Assembly: GCA_900542015.1 (NCBI GenBank)
Contig: UQLY01000023.1
Coordinates: forward strand, 1 to 32,146
Reading direction: 5' to 3'
Origin: an uncultured Lachnospiraceae bacterium
GTDB lineage: Bacteria > Bacillota > Clostridia > Lachnospirales > Lachnospiraceae
Length of the DNA stretch: 32,146 nucleotides
Below are positions 15,856 to 24,780 of the stretch, piece by piece. The position numbers were made by a program, and so were the translations under genes. The stretch's first letter is position 1, and every line of letters begins with the position of its first letter. Below the pieces are notes generated by a model. It had not been told where the DNA came from, searched no databases, and saw only the letters and a program-made list of their open reading frames with translations.

Positions 15856-16286
15856 TTAGTTTCCCTCCTTCAGATTGGCAAGCTCCTGTTCAACAATCGT
15901 AAGCCAGTCCTCCAGACTCCTGCTTCCGCTGTAAGTTTCCCCGACGATATTGCCGTTTTTATCCACGAAAAAGGTTTCCGGAAAACCCTCGATTCCCGTG
16001 AGACGCCCTGATCTTTCATCTGTTGATAAAGTTGTTCCAGATCCGGCATTTTCTCCACGCACGGAGTACACCATGTGGTAAAAATGTTGACAAGCGTAAG
16101 TTCGTAATTCTCAAACATCTTTTGATCGAAAGCGTTTCCAAAAACATCCTGCGTGGAAAAGCTGCCGACCGACGTCTCGGACGCGCCAAGCGTTGAAGCG
16201 GCGGAGCTTTCCGAAGATTTGGAATAAACCGTCTGCCCGGTGCCGGAGGCACTTGGAGTTTCGGGGTCGAGATGAGACTGCCCGCT
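15856..16286 (-). pseudogene. TlpA-family thiol-disulfide oxidoreductase remnant
   Basis: Reading the - strand, homology starts directly after an in-frame TAA (16289-16287), so the signal peptide and lipobox are gone. It runs through a Ser-rich linker to the active site NIFTTWCTPCVEKMPDLEQL. After KDQGV the frame breaks and resumes as RLTGIEGFPETFFVDKNG with the normal C-terminus and stop at 15856. Roughly 35-40 residues of the usual central part appear deleted. The product would have been an extracytoplasmic thioredoxin-like lipoprotein. It has lost both its 5' end and its middle. Confidence 0.8.
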
Positions 16287-16350
16287 TTAAACTGAATGCT
16301 TTTTATTTTCCTGCCGGGCTTACGCTGTGTAAACTTAAGCAAATTAGCAG

Positions 16351-17781
16351 ATGAAAAAAGGCAAAAGATTTGGTATGATAAAAACAAGCCGTTTTTATGA
16401 ATCGGGTCAAAGGGTGTCTGCAAAGGAGTTAAAGAAACGAATGAAAGAGTGCATAAAGGAATTCGACGGAGTCGGGGAAATTGTATATGCTGCCGATACA
16501 AAGACGCATGAACTGTTGTTTTTAAATAAGGCGGGGCTGGAAGCTTTCGGATATGACAGCCTTGCTCAGGTACTGGGGAGAAAATGTTATGAGGTCCTGC
16601 AGGGAATGGATTTTCCCTGTGCCATTTGCGGCAACGACCGGCTGAATGATAAGGAATATCTGGAGCGTACTCATGAAAATCCCGTAACGGGGAGGAAATA
16701 CCGCTTAAAGAGCAAGCTGATTCCCTGGGACGGGGAACGGACCGTCCGTATGGAAATTGCGGATGATATTACGAAAAGCGATATGCAGGAGATAGAGATC
16801 AGGATCAGGCAAAGGGCTAAGAGCGAGAAGATCGTCATGGACTGTATTAAGATGATGTATTCCTCTGTGGAAACCGATGAGGCAATCAGCAATACCCTGG
16901 AAATGCTGGGCAATTATTTAAAAGGCGAGCGGGTTTACGTATTCAGTATCCACGGAAGAACTATGGATAACACCTATGAGTGGTGTGCAGAAGGAGTTTC
17001 ACGGGAGATAGATTCCCTTCAAAATCTTCCCGTGACCCTGATTGACAGATGGCTTCCTTACTTTAAGAAGGATGAATGTGTTATTATTGAAGATATCGAA
17101 CAGATCAGAGAGACTTCCCCCGAAGAATACGAAGTGCTAAAGGTTCAGAATATCAGGTCTTTGATTACGGTTCCGCTTATAGAGAAGGAAAACCTGGCGG
17201 GATATTTCGGAATCGATAATCCGTGGGCGGACAATCTTCATGAAATATCCGATATTTTAAAAATGCTCGCCTATTTTTTCCAATCCTTGCTGGAAAGGAA
17301 AAACAGGGAGGACTATTTAAAGAAGATCGGCTTCAGCGACGGAATGACGGGCGCTTTGAACCGCAATGCCTTTATCCGGGACGTCATGCTTGATAACAGC
17401 AGGGAGCTCTTGACGGCAGGCTGCTTTTTTATTGATATCAACGGATTGAAAAAGACGAACGATACCTATGGCCATGAGGCGGGAGATAAGCTAATCCGGC
17501 AGATTTACGGAATTATCTGCAAGGTAGTGGGAATGCATCCGGTCTACAGGCTGGGCGGCGACGAATTTGTAGTGCTGTGCCGGAATATTTCCATAGAAGA
17601 TATGGGGAAAATGGAAAGCAGGCTGAAGGAAGAGCTCGGAGGCAAAAACGGCTGTAGCGCGGCGGTCGGTCAGAGCTTTTTGGAAAATCCCGGGGATCTG
17701 TCCCTGCTTATGGAAGAAGCGGATAAAAAGATGTATCAGAATAAGGAAGATTATTATAAAAATCAGGGAGTTAAATCATAG
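16351..17781 (+). CDS. PAS-GAF-GGDEF diguanylate cyclase
   Basis: This is a soluble protein of up to 476 residues. A PAS-like domain (about 40-145) contains DFPCAICGND, a Cys-x-x-Cys pair. A GAF-like sensor domain spans about 170-315. The GGDEF domain (about 325-470) has the opening DGMTGALNRNAF, metal-binding FFIDINGLKKTNDTYGH, and active-site LGGDEFVVL, so it should make cyclic di-GMP from two GTP. No RxxD inhibitory site is visible five residues upstream of the motif. The start is uncertain: ATG 16351 and 16375 lack a ribosome site; ATG 16441 has AAAGGAG 11 bases upstream and lies after an extended -10 (TGGTATGAT). The signal sensed is unknown. Confidence 0.87.
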   Translation: MKKGKRFGMIKTSRFYESGQRVSAKELKKRMKECIKEFDGVGEIVYAADTKTHELLFLNKAGLEAFGYDSLAQVLGRKCYEVLQGMDFPCAICGNDRLNDKEYLERTHENPVTGRKYRLKSKLIPWDGERTVRMEIADDITKSDMQEIEIRIRQRAKSEKIVMDCIKMMYSSVETDEAISNTLEMLGNYLKGERVYVFSIHGRTMDNTYEWCAEGVSREIDSLQNLPVTLIDRWLPYFKKDECVIIEDIEQIRETSPEEYEVLKVQNIRSLITVPLIEKENLAGYFGIDNPWADNLHEISDILKMLAYFFQSLLERKNREDYLKKIGFSDGMTGALNRNAFIRDVMLDNSRELLTAGCFFIDINGLKKTNDTYGHEAGDKLIRQIYGIICKVVGMHPVYRLGGDEFVVLCRNISIEDMGKMESRLKEELGGKNGCSAAVGQSFLENPGDLSLLMEEADKKMYQNKEDYYKNQGVKS

Positions 17782-17795
17782 GTTATTTGACGTCC

Positions 17796-17823
17796 TTGAT
17801 TGAAATAGCCGGAAATATATGAT
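17796..17823 (+). promoter_or_regulatory. Probable pyrE promoter
   Basis: TTGATT (17796-17801) and TATGAT (17818-17823) have a 16-bp spacer. A short GGGC/GCCC hairpin lies in the leader before the GGAGG site of pyrE. No full attenuator is visible. Confidence 0.45.
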
Positions 17824-17888
17824 AAAATTGAAACGGCTTTAATGCAAGGTAAGGGCAAAGAGCCCGTAAATGCGGAGGTTTAAGAGAA

Positions 17889-18563
17889 ATGGAACAGTAC
17901 AAGCAGGAATTTATCGAATTTATGGTGGATTGCAATGTTTTGAAATTCGGAGACTTTGTCACAAAGAGCGGACGCAAGACCCCTTTCTTTGTCAACACCG
18001 GGTTTTATCGTACCGGCAGGCAGTTAAAGAAGCTAGGAGAATATTATGCAAAGGCGATTCATGACAAATTCGGTCTGGATTTTGACGTGCTTTTCGGACC
18101 GGCGTACAAAGGAATACCGTTGACCGTCGCGACGACAATGGCGATCAGCGATCTGTACGATAAGGATATCAAATACTGTTCTAACCGGAAAGAAGTAAAG
18201 GACCATGGAGATAAAGGCATTTTGTTGGGAAGTCCCATAGAGGACGGCGATAAGGTGCTGTTGATTGAAGATGTGACGACCGCGGGAACTTCCATCGGAG
18301 AGACTCTGCCCATTATTCAGGCGCAGGGCGATGTCAGCGTCTGCGGGCTGGTAGTCAGCGTGGACAGATGCGAACGCGGCAAAGGAGAAAAGAGCGCGCT
18401 TGCGGAGATTTCCGAGACTTACGGCATGGAGACGACGGCGATCGTTACGATGAAAGAGGTTGTGGAGCACCTTTATAACAGACCTTACAACGGAAAAGTG
18501 TATATTGATGATACGTTAAAAGCGGCGATTGACGCATATTATGAGCAGTACGGAGTAAAATAA
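17889..18563 (+). CDS. pyrE: Orotate phosphoribosyltransferase
   Basis: It joins orotate to PRPP to give OMP, the step before pyrF, in the cytoplasm. The 224-residue protein has the PRPP-binding motif VLLIEDVTTAGTS (123-135), the substrate segment FGPAYKGIPL (69-78) and the flexible catalytic loop NRKEVKDHG (99-107). It begins with the usual MEQYKQEFIEFMV. GGAGG precedes ATG 17889. The next gene starts 12 bp after its stop with its own AGGAGG, so pyrE probably heads an operon with two small membrane proteins and a peptidase. Confidence 0.97.
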   Translation: MEQYKQEFIEFMVDCNVLKFGDFVTKSGRKTPFFVNTGFYRTGRQLKKLGEYYAKAIHDKFGLDFDVLFGPAYKGIPLTVATTMAISDLYDKDIKYCSNRKEVKDHGDKGILLGSPIEDGDKVLLIEDVTTAGTSIGETLPIIQAQGDVSVCGLVVSVDRCERGKGEKSALAEISETYGMETTAIVTMKEVVEHLYNRPYNGKVYIDDTLKAAIDAYYEQYGVK

Positions 18564-18574
18564 GGAGGACCGGC

Positions 18575-18727
18575 ATGGAAGAAAAAGTATATAAAACAAT
18601 GACAAATTCGGGAGCGTTAAATATTACACTGGGTATTGTTACCATAGCGGCTGGAATTGCCGGCGGCGTGCTTTTGATTATCAGCGGAGCCAAACTGTTG
18701 TCCGGAAAATCCAGACTCATTTTTTAG
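18575..18727 (+). CDS. Small 50-residue membrane protein
   Basis: This is a short gene easily missed by length cut-offs. ATG 18575 has GGAGG (18564-18568) at ideal spacing, 12 bp after pyrE. The product has a polar start (MEEKVYKTMTNSGALN) and one long hydrophobic Gly/Ile/Ala segment (about 16-42), followed by a basic end. That suggests one or two tight membrane helices. I do not recognise a function. The compact placement between pyrE and another membrane protein argues that it is real. Confidence 0.75.
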   Translation: MEEKVYKTMTNSGALNITLGIVTIAAGIAGGVLLIISGAKLLSGKSRLIF

Positions 18728-18739
18728 GGAATGGTGTCT

Positions 18740-19060
18740 ATGCGGAAAAAGGGTTATATGTTTACCAACAAAAGCCATTCCGAGCGCGGAAAATTTTCCG
18801 CCGCTCTCGGCGCGATTTCCTTTATCTCAATGTGTCTGGTCATTTACATTTCCTACAGACAAAGGGGCGCGATGAATCCGAAGCTTGGAGCGGCGACGGT
18901 TTTTGCGCTGTTGTTTTCTCTTGCGGGAGAGGTAACGGGCATTTTATCGAGGATGGAAAAGGACAGGTTTTATCTGTTTCCCAATATCGGGATTATTTTA
19001 AACACCATTGTGATTTTGCTGGTGGGATTTTTATTTTATTTAGGAGTGAGTGGTATCTGA
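18740..19060 (+). CDS. Small membrane protein, uncharacterised (possibly DUF6142)
   Basis: This is a 106-residue protein with three predicted membrane helices (about 19-38, 48-68, 81-104) and short charged loops (RMEKDR between the second and third). ATG 18740 is preferred over 18731 because AGGGA (18726-18730) is then at proper distance. The stop TGA shares its last base with the ATG of the next gene, which suggests coupled translation. It looks like the uncharacterised membrane family I know as DUF6142 in Lachnospiraceae; that name is from memory. The function is unknown. Confidence 0.75.
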   Translation: MRKKGYMFTNKSHSERGKFSAALGAISFISMCLVIYISYRQRGAMNPKLGAATVFALLFSLAGEVTGILSRMEKDRFYLFPNIGIILNTIVILLVGFLFYLGVSGI

Positions 19061-21120
19061 TGGAAGAAAGATGGAGTTTGAGTATTGACAGAATCAGAGA
19101 AATTGAGTCGGAGCCGCAGTTAAAAGAACCTTATGGGAGCTACTTTACGCAAGTGGCTTCTTTTCTTTTGGCAATTGCAGAGCTTGCCGGTGCGCCGGAA
19201 AACGGCGGAGACTTGTGGACGAAGGAGACGGTGGAGCGTCTGTACCGGGAATTGGGAAAGGAAAGTTATGTAAACTCGTATACCAACCCTGCCCATGCGG
19301 TTTCCGTGTTCGGAGAAAAAATGGGGCGCCTGCTTTCCTTTGTTTATGCGGAAATGTTTTCTTTGCCCGCTTATGCGGCGGAAAGGGACCGGGAAGAGAT
19401 TCTGATCCGCTTTGAGTGGTTTGTGGAACTGTATTGCATTTTTGAGGAAGAAACGGACGGAGACGACGCGCTGTATGAAGAAGCGTGGGAGTGCTGTTAT
19501 TGGTTTGTCAGCGATTATATGGATGTGGAAACGGAAAAACGGGTAGGCGAAAAGGTAGATCCTTCTTTTGATTTTGCATACCGGCTGATTATGGAATCGG
19601 ATTTATCCGATCCGGATTATTTGTACCGTTACGGCGAATATATTTCGGACAACCAGATCGAAACGGCGAAGTATCTGGGCGAAATGTCAAAAGAGACGCT
19701 GCAGGAAATGGCGGATACCTATACGGAAGGGTACCGCATCGGATTTATCAAGGGCAATAAGGACTTGTCCAAAAAAGAAGTGGTCAATATCATTTATCCC
19801 ATCGGCTTTGAAAAGGTCGTAAAGTTAGCAATTGCTAATTTTGAAAAGATGGGACTGAAGGCGACGCTGATGCGAACGCCCCATTCTATATTTCATAAAA
19901 GAGGAACCGCCATCGGCGGTTATTACAGCAGCAGTCCCAATCGTCAGTTTGATTATGACCACAGGGAGGATGACGCGCTGTTTTTGGACAACAGACTGGT
20001 AAACCGCAGGCTGGAGGTGCTGGAAGAGGCGTATATCAAATATAAAGAGATTGCCGCAAAACACGGCGGACCCGCATGGATCGAGGTATTCGGCGAGGAA
20101 AATTTTGCGCCTGTTGATAAGCCGGAAGCATGCAGTTACAGCGAGAAGCAGCAAAAACTGGCGGTCAGCTATGCGGCGCGTTCGGGAAAGATTATCAACG
20201 CTTATATACCCGGCGAAGAAAGAAGTTTTACGATCATCGCCTATCCGATACCGGAAATCGGCAGGAATTACCGGGAGATCATGAAAGACACCATCGCTTT
20301 GAATACGCTGCCCAGTGAGAAATATGAAACGGTACAGCAAAAGATCATTGACGCCCTGGATAAGTGTGAATTTGTCAGGGTCTTTGGCATGAACGGCAAC
20401 CGGACGGATTTGAAAGTAAAGTTATGTAAACTTAAAGAGCCGGATAGAATGACAAAGTTTGAAAACTGCGTCGCCGATGTGAACATTCCCGTAGGGGAAG
20501 TGTTTACCTCCCCGGTTCTGAAAGGCACGCAGGGGCTGCTCCATGTAAAACGGGTGTATCTGCGGGATTTATCCTATGAAAATCTGGAAATTGCTTTTGA
20601 GGACGGCATGGTAAAGGATTATAACTGTACCAATTACGGGGAGAAGGGGCAGAACCGGAAGTATATCAAAGATCATGTGCTGCAGCATTACGCTTCCCTT
20701 CCGATGGGAGAGTTTGCGATCGGTACCAATACGACGGCGTATGTAATGGGACGCAAATACGGTATTGAAGATAAGCTGCCGATTCTCATTGCGGAAAAGA
20801 CGGGACCTCATTTTGCAGTGGGAGATACCTGTTATTCTCATGCCGAGGACGTGGCGGTGTACAATCCTGACGGAAAGGAAATCGTCGCAAGGGATAACGA
20901 GATTTCTTTGCTGCGTAAGGATGATGAAAAGAAGGACCGGGCATATTTTCAGTGCCATACGGACATTACAATCCCTTATGACGAACTGGGAAGGCTGTAC
21001 GGCGTGACGGAAACGGGAGAAGAAATCGATATCATAAAAGACGGGCGTTTTGTGCTTCCGGGGACGGAAATGCTCAATGTTCCCTTAGACGAGGCGCAGA
21101 AAACGGAGCGCACAAATTAA
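19060..21120 (+). CDS. M29-family aminopeptidase with long N-terminal extension
   Basis: This is a 686-residue cytoplasmic protein. The C-terminal part (about 225-680) resembles M29 metallo-aminopeptidases (AmpS/AmpT, leucyl aminopeptidase), which remove N-terminal residues with two metal ions. Likely ligand motifs are VADVNIPVGEVFTSP (near 471-485), GEFAIGTN (near 551-558), DTCYSHAED (near 590-598) and CHTDITIPYDELGRLYG (near 632-648). Residues 1-220 are not part of the usual ~400-residue enzyme; they are acidic, rich in aromatic residues and unassigned. The start ATG 19060 overlaps the previous stop and has AGGAG 12 bases upstream; the open frame extends back further but runs inside the previous gene. 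Substrate unknown. Confidence 0.82.
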   Translation: MEERWSLSIDRIREIESEPQLKEPYGSYFTQVASFLLAIAELAGAPENGGDLWTKETVERLYRELGKESYVNSYTNPAHAVSVFGEKMGRLLSFVYAEMFSLPAYAAERDREEILIRFEWFVELYCIFEEETDGDDALYEEAWECCYWFVSDYMDVETEKRVGEKVDPSFDFAYRLIMESDLSDPDYLYRYGEYISDNQIETAKYLGEMSKETLQEMADTYTEGYRIGFIKGNKDLSKKEVVNIIYPIGFEKVVKLAIANFEKMGLKATLMRTPHSIFHKRGTAIGGYYSSSPNRQFDYDHREDDALFLDNRLVNRRLEVLEEAYIKYKEIAAKHGGPAWIEVFGEENFAPVDKPEACSYSEKQQKLAVSYAARSGKIINAYIPGEERSFTIIAYPIPEIGRNYREIMKDTIALNTLPSEKYETVQQKIIDALDKCEFVRVFGMNGNRTDLKVKLCKLKEPDRMTKFENCVADVNIPVGEVFTSPVLKGTQGLLHVKRVYLRDLSYENLEIAFEDGMVKDYNCTNYGEKGQNRKYIKDHVLQHYASLPMGEFAIGTNTTAYVMGRKYGIEDKLPILIAEKTGPHFAVGDTCYSHAEDVAVYNPDGKEIVARDNEISLLRKDDEKKDRAYFQCHTDITIPYDELGRLYGVTETGEEIDIIKDGRFVLPGTEMLNVPLDEAQKTERTN

Positions 21121-21130
21121 AGTAAAACAG

Positions 21131-21159
21131 TTGCACTTATTTTTTATTTCCTGTACACT
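21131..21159 (+). promoter_or_regulatory. Promoter of the purine operon
   Basis: TTGCAC (21131-21136) and TACACT (21154-21159) have a 17-bp spacer. The leader to purE is under 40 bases, too short for a purine riboswitch. Confidence 0.55.
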
Positions 21160-21196
21160 ATAACCGAATGTAAAATATACGAAAAGGAGTGGCATT

Positions 21197-21703
21197 ATGG
21201 CACAGGTTGGTATTGTGATGGGCAGCGATTCGGATATGCCCGTGATGAGTAAAGCAGCAGATATTTTGGAAGAACTGGGTATTTCCTATGAGATGAAGAT
21301 CATTTCCGCTCACAGGGAACCGGACGTATTTTTTGAATATGCGAAGACCGCGGAAGAAAAAGGTTTTAAAGTCATTATCGCGGGAGCGGGGATGGCGGCT
21401 CATCTGCCGGGTATGTGCGCGGCGATTTTCCCGATGCCCGTTATCGGCATCCCGATGCACACGACGTCTTTGGGCGGAAGAGATTCACTGTATTCCATCG
21501 TACAGATGCCTTCGGGAATTCCCGTTGCGACGGTGGCGATTAACGGCGGAGCCAACGCGGGGCTTTTGGCGGCAAAGATCCTTGCTACCTCGGATGCCGC
21601 TTTGCTCGATAAATTAAAGGCTTATTCTAAGAAACTCAAAGAGCAGGTAGAAGCGAAGGACGCGAAGCTGCAGCAGGTCGGATATCGGAATTATTCCAAA
21701 TAA
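21197..21703 (+). CDS. purE: N5-carboxyaminoimidazole ribonucleotide mutase
   Basis: It moves the carboxyl group of N5-CAIR to give CAIR in purine synthesis. At 168 residues it is full length. The phosphate-binding GSDSDMP (9-15), the catalytic SAHREP with His39, and GAGMAAHLPGM are all present, together with the later NGGANAGLLAA. AAGGAG precedes ATG 21197. It is the first gene of purE-purM-purN-purD. No purK is visible, so whether it is the class I or class II enzyme depends on genes outside the window. Confidence 0.97.
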   Translation: MAQVGIVMGSDSDMPVMSKAADILEELGISYEMKIISAHREPDVFFEYAKTAEEKGFKVIIAGAGMAAHLPGMCAAIFPMPVIGIPMHTTSLGGRDSLYSIVQMPSGIPVATVAINGGANAGLLAAKILATSDAALLDKLKAYSKKLKEQVEAKDAKLQQVGYRNYSK

Positions 21704-21730
21704 ATCACTTAAAAGCGAGGAGAAAACATA

Positions 21731-22756
21731 ATGGATTACAAAAAAGCGGGCGTTGATATTGAAGCGGGTTATAAATCCGTAGAGTTGATGAAAAAGCATG
21801 TGAAGGAAACCATGAGACCGGAAGTGATCGGCGGTCTTGGCGGCTTCTCCGGCGCATTTTCCTTAGAAGCGGTTAAAAAGATGGAAAAGCCGGTTCTGTT
21901 ATCCGGTACGGACGGGTGCGGCACAAAGGTAAAGCTTGCATTTCTGATGGACAGGCACGATACCATCGGGATTGACTGCGTTGCCATGTGCGTCAACGAT
22001 ATTGTCTGCGCGGGCGCGGAGCCTTTATTTTTCCTGGATTACATTGCATGCGGCAAAAATTATCCCGAAAAGATCGCGACGATTGTCGCGGGCGTTGCAG
22101 AAGGCTGCAAACAGTCCGGCGCGGCGCTGATCGGCGGCGAGACAGCGGAACATCCCGGACTGATGCCCGAGGAGGAATACGATCTTGCAGGCTTTGCCGT
22201 GGGCGTAGCCGATGAAAAGGATCTGATTACCGGAGAGAACATCAGACCCGGCGACGTATTGATCGGTATGGCAAGCTCCGGCGTACATAGCAACGGCTTT
22301 TCTCTGGTCAGAAAAGTGTTTGAAATGACAAAGGAAAGTCTGGATACCTATTATGACGAATTGGGAAAGACGTTGGGAGAAGCGCTGATCGCACCCACAA
22401 GAATTTATGTCAAAGCATTGCAGAACGTCAAAGCTGCAGGCGTCAGAATGAAGGGCTGCAGCCATATTACGGGCGGCGGATTTTATGAAAATATTCCCCG
22501 TATGCTTCCCGACGGCGTATGCGCCGTTGTCAGAAAGAACAGCTACGGGGTGCCTGCAATCTTTAAGCTGTTGCAGGAAAAGGGACAGATTGAAGAAAAG
22601 ATGATGTACAATACTTACAATATGGGCATCGGTATGGTCGTTGCGGTAGATCCCGCGGATGCGGACAAAACCATGGAAGCGATGAAAGCGGCAGGCGATA
22701 CGCCCTATGTGATCGGCAGTGTGGAAGCCGGAGAAAAGGGAGTCAGATTATGCTAA
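21731..22756 (+). CDS. purM: Phosphoribosylformylglycinamidine cyclo-ligase (AIR synthetase)
   Basis: It closes the imidazole ring, converting FGAM to AIR with ATP. The 341-residue protein starts with the typical DYKKAGVDIEAGYKSV and has GGLGGFSGAF, GTDGCGTKVKLA (substrate and ATP site) and IGGETAEHPG. It ends in the usual VIGSVEAG. AGCGAGGAG precedes ATG 21731, 27 bp after purE. Its last seven bases overlap purN, so the two are translationally coupled. Confidence 0.97.
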   Translation: MDYKKAGVDIEAGYKSVELMKKHVKETMRPEVIGGLGGFSGAFSLEAVKKMEKPVLLSGTDGCGTKVKLAFLMDRHDTIGIDCVAMCVNDIVCAGAEPLFFLDYIACGKNYPEKIATIVAGVAEGCKQSGAALIGGETAEHPGLMPEEEYDLAGFAVGVADEKDLITGENIRPGDVLIGMASSGVHSNGFSLVRKVFEMTKESLDTYYDELGKTLGEALIAPTRIYVKALQNVKAAGVRMKGCSHITGGGFYENIPRMLPDGVCAVVRKNSYGVPAIFKLLQEKGQIEEKMMYNTYNMGIGMVVAVDPADADKTMEAMKAAGDTPYVIGSVEAGEKGVRLC

Positions 22757-23376
22757 GAATTGTTGTCTGCGTATCCGGCGGAGGGACCAATTTACAGGCG
22801 ATTATCGACGCCGTAAAGGACGGGACCGTTACCAATACGCAAATTGCGGGAGTGATCAGCAATAACAGAAACGCTTTTGCTTTAGAACGGGCAAAGGAAG
22901 CGGGCGTCCCCGCGGTCTGCGTTTCGCCGAAGGATTATTCTGACAGAGAGCGTTTTAACGAGGCTTTATTGGACGCCGTCAATCAGATGCAGCCGGATTT
23001 AATCGTGCTGGCGGGATTTCTGGTTACAGTACCGGCAAGGATGATCGCGGCATATGAAAATAAAATCATCAACATTCATCCGTCTTTGATCCCGTCTTTT
23101 TGCGGCGTCGGCTATTACGGATTAAAGGTTCACGAAGGGGCGCTTGCCCGCGGCGTGAAGATTTCCGGCGCGACGGTGCATTTTGTGGACGACGGGACCG
23201 ATACGGGACCGATTATCCTGCAAAAGGCGGTTACAGTAGAGCCGGACGATACGCCGAAAACGCTGCAGCAGAGGATTATGGAAGAGGCGGAGTGGAAAAT
23301 CCTGCCTGAGGCGATTGATCTGATTGCAAACGGTAAGGTGTCCGTGGTAAACGGCAGGGTCAGGATTGCAGAATAA
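22750..23376 (+). CDS. purN: Phosphoribosylglycinamide formyltransferase
   Basis: It transfers a formyl group from 10-formyl-tetrahydrofolate to GAR, giving FGAR. The 208-residue protein shows the GAR-binding VSGGGTNLQAI (8-18) and the catalytic Asn108 and His110 in INIHPSLIPSF. Asp148 in HFVDDGTDTGP completes the site. ATG 22750 overlaps the purM stop. A 73-bp gap with a duplicated GCAGATAG separates it from purD; purH, often present at this point, is absent. Confidence 0.96.
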   Translation: MLRIVVCVSGGGTNLQAIIDAVKDGTVTNTQIAGVISNNRNAFALERAKEAGVPAVCVSPKDYSDRERFNEALLDAVNQMQPDLIVLAGFLVTVPARMIAAYENKIINIHPSLIPSFCGVGYYGLKVHEGALARGVKISGATVHFVDDGTDTGPIILQKAVTVEPDDTPKTLQQRIMEEAEWKILPEAIDLIANGKVSVVNGRVRIAE

Positions 23377-23449
23377 TATACGGTTGAAAAGCAGATAGGG
23401 TTAAATGCAGATAGAATAAAAAACAGGAATAGGATCACAGGAGGAAGCT

Positions 23450-24721
23450 ATGAAAGTATTGATTGTCGGAAGCGGCGGAAGAGAACATGCGATTGCCATG
23501 AGCGTAAAGAAAAGTCCCAGGGTGGACCGGATCTATTGCGCGCCGGGAAACGCGGGTATCGGACAGATTGCGGAATGCGTGCCCATCGGCGCCATGGAAT
23601 TTGATAAGCTGGTTGCCTTTGCAAAAGAACAGCAGATTGACCTGGTCATCGTCGGTATGGACGATCCTCTGGTAGGCGGTCTTGTGGACGAAATGGAAAA
23701 AGCGGGCATCCGTACCTTCGGTCCCCGTAAAAACGCGGCGATTCTGGAGGGCAGCAAAGCCTTTTCCAAGGATTTGATGAAAAAATACAAGATTCCCACG
23801 GCTGCATATGAAAATTTTGACGATCCGGCAAAAGCGCTCGCTTATCTGGAAAACGCTTCTTTCCCTATTGTATTAAAGGCGGACGGTCTTGCGCTGGGCA
23901 AGGGCGTATTGATCTGCAATACCTTAGAAGAGGCGAAGGAAGGCGTAAAATCCATTATGGAGGATAAAAAATTCGGCTCCGCGGGCAATCAGATGGTCAT
24001 TGAAGAGTTTATGACCGGACGCGAAGTCAGCGTTTTATCCTTTGTGGACGGAAAAACCATCAAAATCATGTCTTCCGCGCAGGATCATAAGCGCGCAAAG
24101 GACGGGGATCAGGGGCTGAATACCGGCGGTATGGGCACTTTTTCACCGAGCCCTTTCTATACCGATGAAGTGGACGATTTTTGTAAAAAATATATTTATC
24201 AGGCGACCGTGGACGCTATGGCGGAGGAAGGCAGAGAGTTTAAAGGCGTGATTTTCTTTGGGCTGATGCTGACCAAGGACGGTCCGAAAGTGCTGGAATA
24301 TAATGCAAGATTCGGCGATCCGGAGGCGCAGGTTGTCCTGCCGCGAATGAAAAATGATATTATCGAGGTGGTCGAGGCGTGTATCGACGGGACCCTGGAT
24401 CAGGTGGATCTGCAGTTTGAAGACAATGCGGCGGTCTGCGTCGTTCTTGCTTCCGACGGCTATCCCGTTTCTTATGAAAAGGGCTTCCCGATTAAAGGGC
24501 TTGAGGCTTTTGACGGAAAAGACGACTATTTTGTGTTCCATGCGGGTACAAAGAAAACGGACGAAGGCTTTGTCACAAACGGCGGACGCGTCCTCGGCGT
24601 GACTGCAAAGGGAAACGATCTGAAGGAAGCGAGAAAAAAAGCATATGAGGCAACCGAGTGGATCAGTTTTGATAATAAATATATGCGCCACGATATCGGA
24701 AAGGCAATAGACGAGGCATAA
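23450..24721 (+). CDS. purD: Phosphoribosylamine-glycine ligase
   Basis: It joins glycine to phosphoribosylamine with ATP, giving GAR, the substrate of purN. The protein is 423 residues. The N-terminal GSGGREHAI is the family start. The ATP-grasp section has LKADGLALGKGV and later EYNARFGDPEAQVVLPR, the family signature. GGAGG precedes ATG 23450. It ends the purine gene run and is followed by the long hairpin element. Confidence 0.97.
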   Translation: MKVLIVGSGGREHAIAMSVKKSPRVDRIYCAPGNAGIGQIAECVPIGAMEFDKLVAFAKEQQIDLVIVGMDDPLVGGLVDEMEKAGIRTFGPRKNAAILEGSKAFSKDLMKKYKIPTAAYENFDDPAKALAYLENASFPIVLKADGLALGKGVLICNTLEEAKEGVKSIMEDKKFGSAGNQMVIEEFMTGREVSVLSFVDGKTIKIMSSAQDHKRAKDGDQGLNTGGMGTFSPSPFYTDEVDDFCKKYIYQATVDAMAEEGREFKGVIFFGLMLTKDGPKVLEYNARFGDPEAQVVLPRMKNDIIEVVEACIDGTLDQVDLQFEDNAAVCVVLASDGYPVSYEKGFPIKGLEAFDGKDDYFVFHAGTKKTDEGFVTNGGRVLGVTAKGNDLKEARKKAYEATEWISFDNKYMRHDIGKAIDEA

Positions 24722-24780
24722 GGAAGACGGAAAGGCGCCTGCTGTTTGTCAGGGAAAACTGACCGGAAAGATCATGGCAT

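Noticed and set aside
18832..19059. Upstream extension of the M29 peptidase frame
   Set aside because: It runs out of frame inside the small membrane protein gene; ATG 19060 fits the compact overlap and ribosome site.
21121..21196. Purine riboswitch before purE
   Set aside because: The leader after the promoter is under 40 bases and shows no three-way junction or expression-platform hairpin.
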